Notes under the pieces: generated by a model
Seen by the model: the letters and a program-made list of their open reading frames with translations, nothing else
The model's database searches: none
Told to the model about the DNA's origin: nothing
In this document: in pieces, positions 1 through 11,633 of the stretch
Numbering within the stretch: the stretch's first letter is position 1
Layout: every line of letters begins with the position of its first letter
Source: Typha latifolia
Taxonomy: Eukaryota; Streptophyta; Magnoliopsida; Poales; Typhaceae
NCBI GenBank assembly: GCA_019914945.1
Contig: CM034110.1
Span: forward strand, 10,270,808-10,334,807
Length of the DNA: 64,000 nt
Direction: 5' to 3'
Program-made: the position numbers and the translations under genes

Positions 1-191
1 GATAGAATAGTAAAAGAGAGCTAGCCCTGGTAATTAAGGGAGGAAGACTTCCATTGAACATTGTATTTAATAATTTTTAATTGGTTGGACTCCTGTTCCT
101 TGGGTCCTGGCACAAAGGACTCCTCCTTTTTAGCTTTCTTCAAAATAGTCCACGATGCTTTATTAAATGCCAACATGCAACTTGAGATCAT

Positions 192-227
<36 letters not shown>

Positions 228-1583
228 TCTTCTCCATCATTATCAAATTCCATATAAAGATTTCCTTTACTTCACACTTCCAAGTGCTTCCAAGCTTTGC
301 TTCAAGTGTTGGTAATAAAGACCAGAGATATTTTATAAGAAAGTGAGTTTATATTGAGAATATTCTCCGTAACTATTTCTTTTAATTATTTAGCAACAAA
401 TACGAGGGGTATGTGAGATGCAATTATATATAGACCCAAAATTGACGGCCTTTTTAAGTATAAGACAACCAGAAGACAGAGACAATTTTAATCCTCTTCT
501 AGTTTTGTTACATCTTGCAAAAGATTCATTCAAATATTGTAAGCTAAAATTGTTTCTTATAAAATATTATCCATGCAAGAATTGCGGACTCGAAGATATT
601 GACCGATAAAAGAATAAATTATGATAAGTTGATGAAAATAAAGGGCCGGATAAAAGTCAATGCCTTAGAGAGACAGCAACAGGGTGTTTAATTTTGGAAT
701 CAGTGAGATATCCTCGACAAGGAAAGCTCAGAATCCTATTTTTCTTTCTCTTTTTATATGAATGAATCCTATCAAAGAGGTAGAAGTAGCTTCGGAAAGA
801 AGAATAATTGGAACAGTTCAAGGCTTAAAATACTCCACGAGGTCTAAAAGAGAAACTATGGCGTGAAGTTGCACAAGTGTGAATAGTTTCCTGGATTTGT
901 ACGTATCCATTTGTATGATTGAATTACGTATGCTCACTTTGTTAGATATAATATTCTTGTTTCCTGTTGTTTTCATTAAGAAAGTTCTTATCAGTGAATT
1001 TATTATTCAGAATATGCCCAGGATATTTGCCATCGAAATTATTATAAAAAAAAAATCCAAGTAAAGTGAACACATAAAGAAATAATAAAAATTTCACTCC
1101 ACGGACTAAATATATGGCTCAAAATATAATGTAATCTCGGTGGGAGATTGCCACGTTTTAAATTTCAATCAAACTCTATAGCCTTTTTGTCCCAAAAATA
1201 AATAAAAAGTATATGGCTCATGGATGGTATCTCCTGCCCCAAATGAGCTCGAAGGCGAAGTTGGAGAGTCAAAAAGAAATGGAGATAGTATATAGATGTG
1301 AAATAACTTGCGCATTTATGGAAGGAGGGTGCTTGTATGAAAGCATGAACTGTGCACCATTTCCCCATGGAGAGAGTGAGGTCAATTGGTTCTGGAGTAC
1401 TAACAGTGCCAAATACCCAGCCTCGGGAAAGAGGTCAGCTGCTTCATAGTGTTGGACCATTTGACACCATGGTCCCTCAAGACCTTGTGCAGCATTTAAT
1501 GACCTGCAAGACAAATTAAGACTGTAAGCGTATCAATATCCTTAAGCAAGTAACAACTTTTTATGAATAATTTAACCATTTAA
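1..1583. other. non-coding stretch, no gene recognised
   Basis: AT-rich sequence with an (AT)n microsatellite near 200. Short open frames exist but none has a recognisable domain or a convincing exon structure, except a possible exon ending near 1505 on the minus strand that is discussed with the doubtful locus at 2089-3540. Confidence 0.5.
194..226. repeat. (AT)n microsatellite
   Basis: About 16 uninterrupted AT dinucleotides. Similar tracts occur at 18557-18574, 21470-21486, 23160-23194 and 29589-29618, so this is a common simple repeat of this genome. Confidence 0.95.
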
Positions 1584-1818
1584 GGGTTGCTTTGTTTTAT
1601 GTGCTTAAGATGCAGCATCTTAAACGAGAAACCACAAGTCTTCTATCTTCTATCTTTTCTTTACATTTAAAGTTGAAACAATATGTTTTGACATCCATTT
1701 AATTAAAATGGATGTCGAGATGCTGTATATGAGCCCTATTTTAGTTCTTGGAAAAATATATTTCATAAGATTCATAAGCTAAAACTAATTGTTCTAAATA
1801 CATGAAGCCAAACAACCC
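1584..1818. mobile_element. Tourist-like (PIF/Harbinger) MITE
   Basis: A 235-bp element with terminal inverted repeats. The left end reads GGGTTGCTTTGTTTTATGTG and the reverse complement of the right end reads GGGTTGTTTGGCTTCATGTA, matching at most positions over about 25 bases. Both ends are flanked by the trinucleotide TAA, the expected target duplication for PIF/Harbinger elements. Inside lie further palindromes: AAGATGCAGCATCTT near 1608-1622, and arms GACATCCATTT / AAATGGATGTC around 1690-1716. It has no coding capacity, so it would depend on a transposase elsewhere. The superfamily is inferred from the TAA duplication and the GGGTTGTTTGG-type terminus. Confidence 0.75.
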
Positions 1819-2088
1819 TAAACTGTATTTCTCGGTGCGTCAGAAATAATTTTCGCATTCAGTACCTCATTTTGGTTTCCAGAAGACAGTCCACCCAAAG
1901 GTACATGAAAATATAACCAGGAAACAAAAGATACTTGAACATTTGGTTTCTAGCCTTAAGAAGAATAGTATGACCAAAGTTAGCTTTAAGAGAAAAATAT
2001 TACCGAGAGCATTACCCGGGACAGCGCGGAAGAAAGAAAAATGAAGCACACAGTGGATCCCAAGTAGTTGGAACAGAGTGCTTAGCTG

Positions 2089-3540
2089 TTATATCTTTTG
2101 TTCTTGTTGTCCCCATTGTTGCCGTTGTCTGTAATCTTTCCAAATTCTATTACTTTGATAGAGTACCTTGTCTTCATAACTAGAACAGAAAAGAAAATAT
2201 CATTACACTTCAAATAGACCATCTATTTGCCAATTGAATAGAGGAATATAACTTGAAGAAAATTTCAGTACTTATAAATGTAAATCAGATACTGAGCCCA
2301 TTTAAGTGTTCAGTACCTCAGCGCCCAAATTAATTGGTCGGGCCCATGAAGTGCCTGGACCCAATCATGCAAGAATCTTGCCAGCAGGGATGAATGAATG
2401 GTATGCAGATCACCCAGCAAAGCAACCCACCAAGTTGTTTTACTGTAGTAATACTCACTGACATCATGTGTCTTACTGTAGTATTGCTAGTACGTATCTC
2501 ATCTATGTATTCAATATAATGGCTTTAATGCAATTACAGAAGTAGAGCCCCTCTCTTCAGTAATTTCTTGTAACCAATACACAAATATCATTGAGGATAT
2601 CTTCTACTCTAATGTTTCACTGCAAGAATACAAGGTAATACAAACAAAATGGCATCATGGATATGCATCACTTAATATTTATATAAAAAGTAAAAGTTCA
2701 CAGATTTGTCAAGATTGCAGAAGGTGATAGTGTATATCAATGATTCTTGCTTTCTCAATAAAGAGATCTAACAACAGGGCAGAAATCCAAGTTAACCAGG
2801 AAAAGATACTTAATGAAGCCTCCTCAACTAGAAAAGAGTCCATGGAAATGATACATAGCAGAATAAAAATGAGAAACTACATATCATGCCAAATGACTTG
2901 TGGCTAACATGAGCTATTTTCAAAATCATAACATACTTTCTACAATTTATGCAACCAATTTATCTCTAATGCTGCAACTAATATTGCAGCTTACACTATC
3001 AACAGTTAACCTTTTATTACTTCAGATTGCTTCTCAACAGTTCTAGGTATGGCGTGACTGAAGATGGTAAAAGAGTAGGGATCATCTTAATCATGAGACT
3101 GGAAATGCATACGGGTGCTAATTAGCCCTTGATACTATGCTGATAATATGGATTCATCTAAACAAGGTGAAGTATGGATATCACAATCTATTAATATCCT
3201 ACACAAAATAAAGTATGCAGAAAAAGATTAAAGATTTATTTCCATGTAATCTTGTTACTTGCTAGAAAGTTTTCTAACTTTATGCTTACATCAGTGGACC
3301 ATATCGACCAAGGTTGTCCTTCTCTGTGGAAGCCGAAGAAACAGTGCATCTTCAATCTATTATGAACTCCAGCAACCGGAACCCTTCGGAATCCAAAGCA
3401 ACCGAGGGCTTGTACCGTTAGACTCCAGGAATATAGCATCATGCCCATCCCCAAAAGGATCTCTCCAGCAAAGGGGCGAGAGAATCCAGCTACCACAAAA
3501 CTACAGACTAGGGTTTTCCATTAGCTCTCCTCTTCTTCCC
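2089..3540 (-). other. possible minus-strand transcript unit, coding status unclear
   Basis: A telo-box near 3510 and a GC-richer leader suggest transcription leftwards. Candidate exons with good splice signals are about 3290-3343 (donor GAT/GTAAGC), 2317-2442 (acceptor TACTACAG, donor GAG/GTACTG) and 2089-2179 (acceptor TTCTGTTCTAG); they join in one frame with short peptides such as GRYGPLIKTTWWVALLGDLH. In that frame a TGA lies at the left border of the first exon, so no start codon can be assigned unless there is another exon or a one-base shift. A rival model uses another frame from about 2124 into an exon starting at 1505. I recognise no family. It may be a long non-coding RNA, a decayed gene, or a small real gene. 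Confidence 0.25.
3508..3516 (-). promoter_or_regulatory. telo-box (AAACCCTAG)
   Basis: The minus strand reads AAAACCCTAG, the telo-box common in plant promoters and leaders of housekeeping genes. It lies just upstream of the doubtful leftward transcript unit and is its main support. A G-rich/GGC repeat tract follows at 3585-3635 and a run of about 20 A at 3869-3889. Confidence 0.45.
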
Positions 3541-4195
3541 CCAGTCGAGAGCGAAACAGATAGACAGATGAAGAAAGATAACAGGCGACGTGGCGGCGGA
3601 ACTTGCTGTAGCGGCGGAGGCGGAGGCGGCGGCCTAAGAGCTCTAAGTAAGGGTTCTCATGGGCCACGACGGGCCTTGCTTTGGGCGGGAGGCTCGGTTC
3701 GACCTGATCCAATGTGGTGTCCGTGTCTAAGATGTTGAATGGTGATTCCCTAGAGTATGGCATGCATAAATTCCCTACATCTGGAGTATTTGGCTGGGCC
3801 GCCCGGACTCGTTCGTCGGTCCAATACGGAATTTACTTTCCGAATCCAAGAGATAGATTTACGTGCTTAAAAAAAAAAAAAAAAAAAAAATCTAACAATA
3901 TTTCTTTCAATCTCATTCTCTCGTCTGTTAAAATGCGATATACTACACATTAATTAATTGATCCCTTTCCTACGTTAAAACTTAAAACCGAAACGAAAGA
4001 ATAAGCATATATAATATACCATTTAACCGAGCAAAGGAAAAAAGAATACAACACAAATTAAAGAAAGTTTGCCATATATACTGGATCAATTCAATTCAAG
4101 CTTATTCACAACGTTGGGCCTCAAGCAAACACATCCCAACATACACTCACATACATGATACATGCACTCTTCTCACTCTCTCTCTCTCTTACAAG

Positions 4196-4995
4196 TTACA
4201 AAACAAGCATGACCCATCCTAGCAAAGTTCCAAGTGAGCTCATGAAGCCAACCACCTTCAAATTAGCTCCATTTGGAGTGGGAGAGCTTGGCGAGAACGG
4301 AGAGCTTTCCTCTCCAGTAGGAGCTGCTGACGGTGTGACTCCTTCAGACCCCAAAGGCGGCGGCGGCGGCGGCGGGGAAGAAATACTAGAAGAATCATCA
4401 ACGGGAGATGGAGGAGGAGACGTCGAAGACGAAGCCGCCGGAGCAGGAGAAGGCGGCAGGCTCGGTTGGTTAGCCACAGAATCTCGCCTGCTCCGGTCAG
4501 CCATCACAACGATCACTAATGATTCTTTCCTCAAGCAATTGGCTTCGACGCCGCTGATGAAGTAGAACGGGCCGGATCGGTCCAACGTGAACACGGTGTG
4601 CCCATCGTCAAATATTTTTCCGACGTAGGATGAAGTGTTGCAGGTGTTGTAGGAATCTTGATCGACTTGGAGGACAGAATCTTTACCGCTCGGGTAGACA
4701 AACACTGCAGTATTATTATGGAGTCTAATCAATTAATTAATGTCGTGGTACTTATATAGTAGCATGGAATATATAAACGGGAATTTTTATGCAAGTAAAC
4801 AATGAATCCGTACTTACACAGTGAGTCTCCAATTTTGAATCGATTCTTTTCTGCCCATTGGTTGTATGACATTGCATTAGAATGATCAGCTGGCACACCC
4901 CATCCCATTGAGCCTCCAACCTGGAACTGAGTTGCACCAGCCATTGCCAACAGCAGAGCAAGGCATAGCAGCACTAAACCAAAGGATTTTGCCAT
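4196..4995 (-). CDS. early nodulin-like protein (phytocyanin domain, GPI-anchored AGP type)
   Basis: Two exons, 4818-4995 and 4704-4196, joined in phase to give 228 residues. The start is the ATG at 4995. A signal peptide (MAKSFGLVLLCLALLLAMAG) is followed by a plastocyanin-like phytocyanin domain starting TQFQVGGSMGWGVP, with NQWAEKNRFKIGDSL spliced to LFVYPSGKDSVLQV; the intron after GDSL is at the usual place for the family. The pair of cysteines in DSYNTCN and GVEANCL would form the domain disulfide. The copper-ligand histidines of plantacyanins appear absent, as is usual for early nodulin-like members. A Pro/Ser-rich stretch (arabinogalactan glycomodules, with seven prolines in a row) and a hydrophobic C-terminus (GTLLGWVMLVL) indicate a GPI-anchored cell-surface protein. 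Family function is in cell-wall and membrane-surface processes; substrate unknown. Confidence 0.92.
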
Positions 4996-5869
4996 GATCA
5001 CTAAGATAAAAATTGGCCCAAAATGTTTAAGTGAAGAGAAACTAGCTAGGATTTCTGAATGAGGCTTGAGAAGATGATTCCATGCTATGAGGTATTTGTA
5101 GGCCTAACATGTTGCCTTTACAATCTGTATCCTTGCTGATATCTTACCCGGGAGAGCAAAGCATTTGAGCACTTTATGTTTATTTTCCAGACAAAAGCCC
5201 TGCAAAAGTGTGTGATCCTTTGCTTGGTGTTCTTGGAATATTCATACCTTGTCCATTACTTTTCATCTAGAGCGAATTTATGTTTTATATAGGAGAGATT
5301 AAGTTAAACCCACTTCCAAATTCAAAATCACAAGGGTTTACATGAAAAAAACTTGCATATGTGACCATTAAGCCTCTATGGCTTTCTGCATTCATACCTG
5401 CGGAGACTTTATTCTTTGCTCTCAACTAAGGAAATTAGCCTAGTGTTGTCTTGCTGCTATCAACCAGGATATTCTCTTAAGACAATGGTCAGAGAACTTT
5501 ATAAGATGGTTAGAAGAATAGGTTCTTATCTTGGTCTTCTGTTTTAGGTCTTTCTATTTGCAGAGCTTCTCTTCCTCTTCTTCTTCTTCTTTTTAAAAAA
5601 AAAAAAAAATCCGTGGCACGCTGAAGCTTGATTGTTCTTAAATCAAACTTATCTAGCAATTAAAGTAAGACGATAAGTTAGAGGAGTTATGAATCAAACT
5701 TTATTCATTAAAGAATAAGAACCAATAGCTGAATCTTTCGAAAATATACATGTAAAAGTTATCTGACTTTTGACTTTTTTTACATCATATTCTTGTTTTG
5801 CAACTTCAAACAATGTAAAAGGAAATCATTTGTCCTTCTAAAGAAGATGAGATTTAAAACATAACATTC
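4996..5869. other. intergenic: promoter of the nodulin-like gene and 3' flank of the CRIB gene
   Basis: AT-rich, with a CT-rich stretch ending in a run of A near 5575-5610. No gene or RNA recognised. Confidence 0.5.
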
Positions 5870-7729
5870 TTAGACAATCCGATACTCGGTTTGCAAATCA
5901 TTGGCGTCTTCAACTGCAGTGGCAAATGAAGCTCTTGACCTCGATGACCTTGATGACCTTGATGATGATGTTGGAGAAGATGCAGCCTTTGATTTTTTTC
6001 GTTTGGTCTTTTTGGGGGCTTTCGGTATGTCAGGGCGAGGAGATGCCTCTTGATAAGGGCTTTCTGAGAAAATCCCATAAGGTGATATATCTCTAGGTTG
6101 ATCAAAATCTGTGAAACAAGAAAGTAAAAGTTATTATGAGTGAAAAAGGCTTATTCAAAACAATAAAAAACAAAGAGAATGTAAACTTAGCTTAGAATGC
6201 ATATATTGAACGCTATGAAAAGTTCACATATTTGGCCTTCCAGACATCCTTGCATTTCATTTTTCTTTATCAGTTCAGGAAGGTAGGTTTGAGTTCTTTC
6301 AAGAGTTTACCAAGGAATAATGTGGGCTAATATGCAATGATTGGAGACACAATCCATTTCATAATTTAATAAGGACATATCATTAACCAAAATCTAACAC
6401 CCTCCCATGATAACATTAAATACTAGAGTGGACCCATCAATCTAGAATAATATATCTCAATCTTTAGCTAACTGCACAAAATAATAGATTAATGCAATCA
6501 CAAATTCCGATGTGGATGGCATTAATCCCATATCCTTCTTGACCACTCAGACTAGGCCAAGAAATTCTTTTTGTTTCTTATTCTTTTGATCTTTTTGGCT
6601 GGAAGCTGTTCCCTGGGATTATTTAATTTTGACCTGTTCATTTCTGGTCTAAGTGACACCATGCTCAAGCTGGATCTCCAAATTTTTAATTGGCCTAATT
6701 TCTTATTCAGAAAAATTTGCAGAGTTATAGTATTCATCTACTAGAAAAATAATTTGTTGTAATCCTAGATTTGCCAAGACAAATGTGGAGGCAACAAAGT
6801 GGGGTCTATTTCTTCATTAGTTTAGGTAGAATGGAAAAAATGAAGTAAAATATAGGCATGCTATCTCTGAAGCATATACAAACAAGCATTCACCCTTTTT
6901 ATTGGTAATGTATTATCTATTTGCTTGAGAGTCTTAGACTAGATAAATTTCAAGGATCTTTTTGTTCAGAACGTCACAGACTAGTATATGAGCTGTAGGT
7001 AACAACAATTTTCCATTGGTGGCCACATTTATGACCAACAAAACAAAAGTGACATTTTTGGGGTTCCATGCATGACTAGTTGGAGAATTCTTTTATCAGC
7101 TCTTCCTTTAGATCATATATGTGTGCAAGAAACTCACAAAAGATGCACGTAATGATATGAGGCAATTGCTATTCCATTATGACCACATGTAATCTAATAG
7201 CTTAGTTGGATATCAATTCATGGAGAGATAGATAAGAGACCAGTTACCTTGAGAAGCCCAGGATGTCTCTCTGGACTGCCCAAAATTGCTGAGGGAGGAT
7301 GAATATTCTGATGATGACTTGAATTCATTCATCTGTAGAGCAAAGTATGTGACTGAGAATATTTTGGTGTACTGAAATTAGCATGCATAAACCTATCTAA
7401 TCCATGAAAACAATAGAAGAACTAAAGAATCATAAATCATTACACTTGAGAAGGCTATCAAGCAATGTCATGCTTACCCAACTAGGAGAACTCCCAGGGC
7501 TATCCCAGCCAATGTGTGCCACATGTCTGACATCCGTTGGGTACCCAATTTCCATCTCATGCTCCTTGTACACTGCAAGACAAAAACCAGAAAAAAAAAT
7601 GAGTGAAAAAGGAAAACAAATGCATCTTTAATTAGCATGAGATCTTGAGACAAACCATTTGGGAGTATTACCAAATATCTGAGAGATAAACTTGAACCCC
7701 TTCACGATCCCTTTCATCTTGGTTGCCAT
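5870..7729 (-). CDS. ROP-interactive CRIB motif-containing protein (RIC)
   Basis: Four exons: 7672-7729, 7478-7572, 7248-7332, 5870-6108; all phases agree and give 158 residues. The N-terminus [19 protein letters not shown] is the short basic leader typical of small RIC proteins. The CRIB motif spans about residues 28-43 ([16 protein letters not shown]) with the conserved Pro, both His residues and G-x-D that bind GTP-loaded ROP/RAC GTPases. The rest is Ser-rich, then a basic stretch ([15 protein letters not shown]) and a Ser/Arg run, possibly a nuclear-targeting or membrane-charge patch. Known RIC proteins are ROP effectors acting on actin, microtubules and polar growth. By size and the basic tail it is closest to the RIC9/10/11 type, which is an inference. 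No paralogue is present here. Confidence 0.9.
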
Positions 7730-8068
7730 TGGATGATGCCTCTAATTCCACAAGGAGTGAACACAAGAGGACAATTTAATTTTGGTCTGCTATGAGAAGA
7801 AAGACCAACAAAATTTTATCAGCCATATATAAAGATGAAAAGATTTAAGGGTTCATAATCCTTCAAGAACATAGCTTATATTGGAAAGCAATGGGCGGTA
7901 TACCTCAGTGGAGTTGTTGGAAGTATCCTTTAGCTGCAGAGGACAAAGATATTCAACAGAATCTTGATCCCAACCAACAACTCCCTACCCCTATTGGCAA
8001 AAGAAACCAACTCTACCCTCAGCCATCCTCTACAACAGAGGACTTTTGAGAAGGAAAAGTAGCCTGGT

Positions 8069-8072
8069 TTAT

Positions 8073-8121
<49 letters not shown>
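8069..8121 (-). promoter_or_regulatory. TATA box and (GA)n tract upstream of the CRIB gene
   Basis: TTATATAA at 8069-8076 adjoins a (GA)22 microsatellite at 8077-8121. Read leftwards this is a TATA box about 340 bases before the CRIB start codon. The leader contains a short upstream frame starting in GAGGATGGCTGAGG near 8020 that ends after 11 codons, so leader splicing or uORF control is possible. GA/CT tracts next to the core promoter also occur at the peroxidase gene. Confidence 0.5.
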
Positions 8122-8123
<2 letters not shown>

Positions 8124-10362
8124 GGCAAAAGAGGGTCTGTGAAGAAGAGGTCAGTCTATGCTATGCATTTATTTGTATGTGTACCTGTGATAAAGATGTG
8201 GCTTTACTGGGAATGCAAACAAGCCCGCTTGAGCCAAGCTGATCAAGCTCAGTTGTATATATGTAGCTGTGTGCCACAATGTCCAAATTCCAGGCTCGGC
8301 TCAATACTTGCCTAAATCTATAAAATAATAAACTTACATATGAAAGCTGATCCTTGAGCCCGGAAAAAGAATGTCCAAAAGTAATGGGAACTTGTAAGCA
8401 ATTCATTTTAGTGGAGAAGAAACATTGAAGCTGGATATATAATTACCATGAAATTAGGAGGTAAGCTTGTCTGCAACAAGTTCATGAACATAGAATGCAT
8501 GGCAGAAGAGATAGACACGCATACATCATCTGCTAACTGATGAACTACAAAAATATATCTGACGTTTTGAGTTGTCATCATCATTAAGGTGGATATCGAA
8601 GTTTTAATCTGTAGTTAATCCAGCAGGAAGATAGGAAGGTTGATGGCTCCAACTGAACATCAACACTTGGCCTTGGATATAAATGATTATTAAGCAAGAC
8701 AGTTGTTTTAGAGGGTCCAGTGCCCCTGCAATGTGAATATCTGAAACAAAAATATAAAACTATCATCAGACAAATGCTAAAGCGGATTGCCAAAAGAAAA
8801 ACTAATCATTAGAAATAACAATTTTCTCCAATCATTAAGCTTAATTACATAAATATTGATGATTAAAATTCCTCCATGGTTCACATAACTGATGAGATCA
8901 TTAATATTATGTAGAAATAGTTGGTGTTGCCCTGTCACTAATATTAGATATATAAAAATATTTTTGGATGCAACCCACTTGCTTATACTCTGCCTTGATA
9001 TTGGTATAGTCTAGAAGTACAGCTAATCATTTCAAGAGAACACGACTGGATTAGAGTAATATAAAGATATCTGATGGTCGGAGCCACGTTTGGATAAGCT
9101 GCTGATGTGTGTTCACAAAATCTAGTCCTTTTTCTTTGCTGGCTTTTATTTAGAACAGGATAAATAACAACCTATGTAGTATTTCGATTATGACATCACA
9201 ACGATTGATAAAGCAAATAATATTGGTCCGTATGATAGTTTCTGGGCAGTAATAGATGCACTAGAGTTTAGCTCGATCACCTGAAGCCTTTGGTCCAAGA
9301 AGGGCAAGATGTACAAAGTTTCATCCTCGCTGAGGAAACAACTATTGTCTTGTAGGAATTACTGCTTATTTACTTCGGCTCTTCACATTTAAATTTCTGC
9401 ATCACTAGCCTTTGCTATTAAATGTACAATAGAGAGGTCATTTAATTTGGACAGCCTCAGAATTTATGGTCCTTTTGGTACTTTATGTACTTCTGCTCCA
9501 GTACCGGAGTCATCAGCATTTGCCTCCGCAAATGGATCTGCACCTAAAATTGGTATTGTTAGTCCCTGCATTGTTCTCGGCTGCTCATACAGTCTGACTG
9601 CTGAGAAAGAAAGTATCAATTCAAGAAAATGTTACCCATTAAATCCAGAAGATGAAGATGTGATACAACCAGTGGAAAGCCTACCACTGATGAATTATTT
9701 CTGAATTCTTTCATAGTAAGCCAAATGCACTTTGCACTTCAGACTAATTAATGTTAAATAGCTTCGTTTATGCAAATTGCATTTATATAAAACTAATTAA
9801 ATCATATTGATGCCATCAGGCAGTTCTCTCAAAGAATTTCATCACACTGTCAATTGCAGGCTCACAGACTGTATGGAGTTATTCAATCTTCAGGCAAAAA
9901 CTTGGAGCAAACAAGTGTAGTCTCAGATTTTTGTTTTTCCCAATAAGAAAACTGAGAAAGACGACATTGCTGCTCCTTGTATTTCCCACCTCTACCAAGG
10001 AAAGCAAAAGAACAGTGGAAATGCTTTTTTAAGAAACAAATACCAAACCAAACACGCATGGTGACTTTAAAAGGCAGGGTACACAAATCTTTGTTAAGGA
10101 TGTATAATAAGAATATAACTGTACAAAGATTTAAAAAACAATGCAGAAGCTTTCATCGATGAGCTCTTGCCCAAGCTGTTGAGCTGATCAGGGCAAATGC
10201 CTCAAACATAAATTGTTGTCTCACTAAGCCTAAATCCCAGATTGGTTTCTTAATATCCAGAGAGTGCAATGCTTTTCAAGTCTTACACTTCAATGGTTCC
10301 GACTGACATCTGCTAAATGTATTGAATTTCATCATATCTCACTTGTATTTTAATGGTCAAGC
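8122..10362. other. intergenic, no gene supported
   Basis: Between the CRIB promoter and the 3' end of the APO gene. One open frame at about 9450-9704 on the plus strand ends in an acidic peptide (NPEDEDVIQPVESLPL) but has no ATG, no recognisable domain and no partner exon. Nothing else is recognised. Confidence 0.45.
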
Positions 10363-11633
10363 TTACTGCTGTTGTAATGAGGGTGCTAAGCCATGCACCT
10401 TCATCATACAGAAGTATTTGACAGGAACTCTAGCACCTGCCTGCATACACAGTTCCACGACAGCAGGTGCATGACCATAAAATCCTCTTCCACCATCCAC
10501 AAGCACAGGTGGATCATGAGGCCGTCGATGCCAAACCACCTTTGAAGGCACTAGGTCATTCACTTCTGCCTTTTTCCACATATGAGAACCCCGCCAACCC
10601 TCAAATTTGAACACCCCACAGTTCCTTGCCTTGTGTCCAGACAGACCAATGTGAACTTCCGAGCAATGTTCACAGACCTTGGCTGGATAAACCATCAATA
10701 ACTTTTTCACTCCCAACCTGAGACTCTCCCAGGCCTCTAATGTCCTCTGAGCTATTGAGCGAAGCTTTTCTGGTGACAAAGCAGCTGTATCAGAACCATT
10801 GACTTCACCAGTTTCCAGTGCTGGGTAGTTCCTGAGTAGAACTTCATCAGGGATTTCCACACCCGCTTGATGGCACAGCTCAACAGCAGCAGGAACACGA
10901 TCAAAGTCAAACCTCTGATCATGTTTTATTACATCCTGGAACATGTTTTGGAGGTGGAAGGCCTCGACTGGTACGAGGATGTCATTCACCTTGCCTTGGA
11001 TCCATCTATGTTGACGGTCCTTGACGATGCGCTTGAAGCCAGTGCAGGTTTTCAGCTGATGCCCCATTGCACCAATGTAAACTTCAGGACAAAACCTGGA
11101 GAATTAATGACCAATAGAAACAGTTAGAGAACAGCATCTATACACAATCACAAACCTGGACAATTGATATGATCACCTATAATTATGACGTTGCATCTCC
11201 TCTCTATGTTGGTATGACTTTGATATCTTTATTTCAATTAAATTTTTACCTAAAATTATAGTGTTGTAATTCTTACTTATGTCCAGGGTTAAAGGTTAAG
11301 GTACCATCCAGATTACTTACATTTAAAATGAAAAGAAAATTCAAAATTCAGCATGCTCTGTATACTGCATGGAACTTACTTGCACGATTTTACTGGAATA
11401 AATTTGAGCAACACAGAAACACCTTTTGTCAAAAGTTCTCTAGCCCTAAGGACATCCTCTGCTACAGGGATCATGTTCCTCACAGGATAGTCGTTTGCCC
11501 TGTTTTTTATTCTTTTCAGAATCATAGGCCGAAGCTTGTTCCAATCTATTCTTGAACTGTAATATCTCATATGTGTTACAGACCACGTCATTTCTTCCCA
11601 GAAATAATGCTGAAATTTCTGCCGGAGAGCCAT
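10363..11633 (-). CDS. APO4: APO protein 4-like, organellar RNA-binding protein
   Basis: Two exons, 11380-11633 and 10363-11095, joined AA/G to read [20 protein letters not shown]; total 328 residues, close to the length I know for APO4. The APO domain occurs twice, each with a Cys/His zinc-type motif: KSCKFC...GHQLKTC in the first, and KVCEHC...GHKARNC near the middle of exon 2, followed by [23 protein letters not shown] proteins bind RNA and help splice organellar group II introns; APO4 is the mitochondrial member. The start at 11633 gives [14 protein letters not shown], with a basic and aromatic leader ([14 protein letters not shown]) suitable for mitochondrial import. It stands head to head with the PPR gene at 13927, with 2.3 kb between them. 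Confidence 0.93.

Noticed and set aside
3869..3889. Run of about 20 A as the tail of a retroposed gene
   Set aside because: No flanking target duplication and no coding sequence upstream were found; similar A runs occur elsewhere as simple repeats.
8046..8315. 89-codon frame through the (GA)n tract
   Set aside because: Alternating Glu-Arg comes from the microsatellite; no family, and it overlaps the CRIB gene promoter.
9447..9704. 85-codon plus-strand frame ending NPEDEDVIQPVESLPLMNYF
   Set aside because: It has no ATG, no known domain and no clear splice partner; kept only as a note in the intergenic entry.
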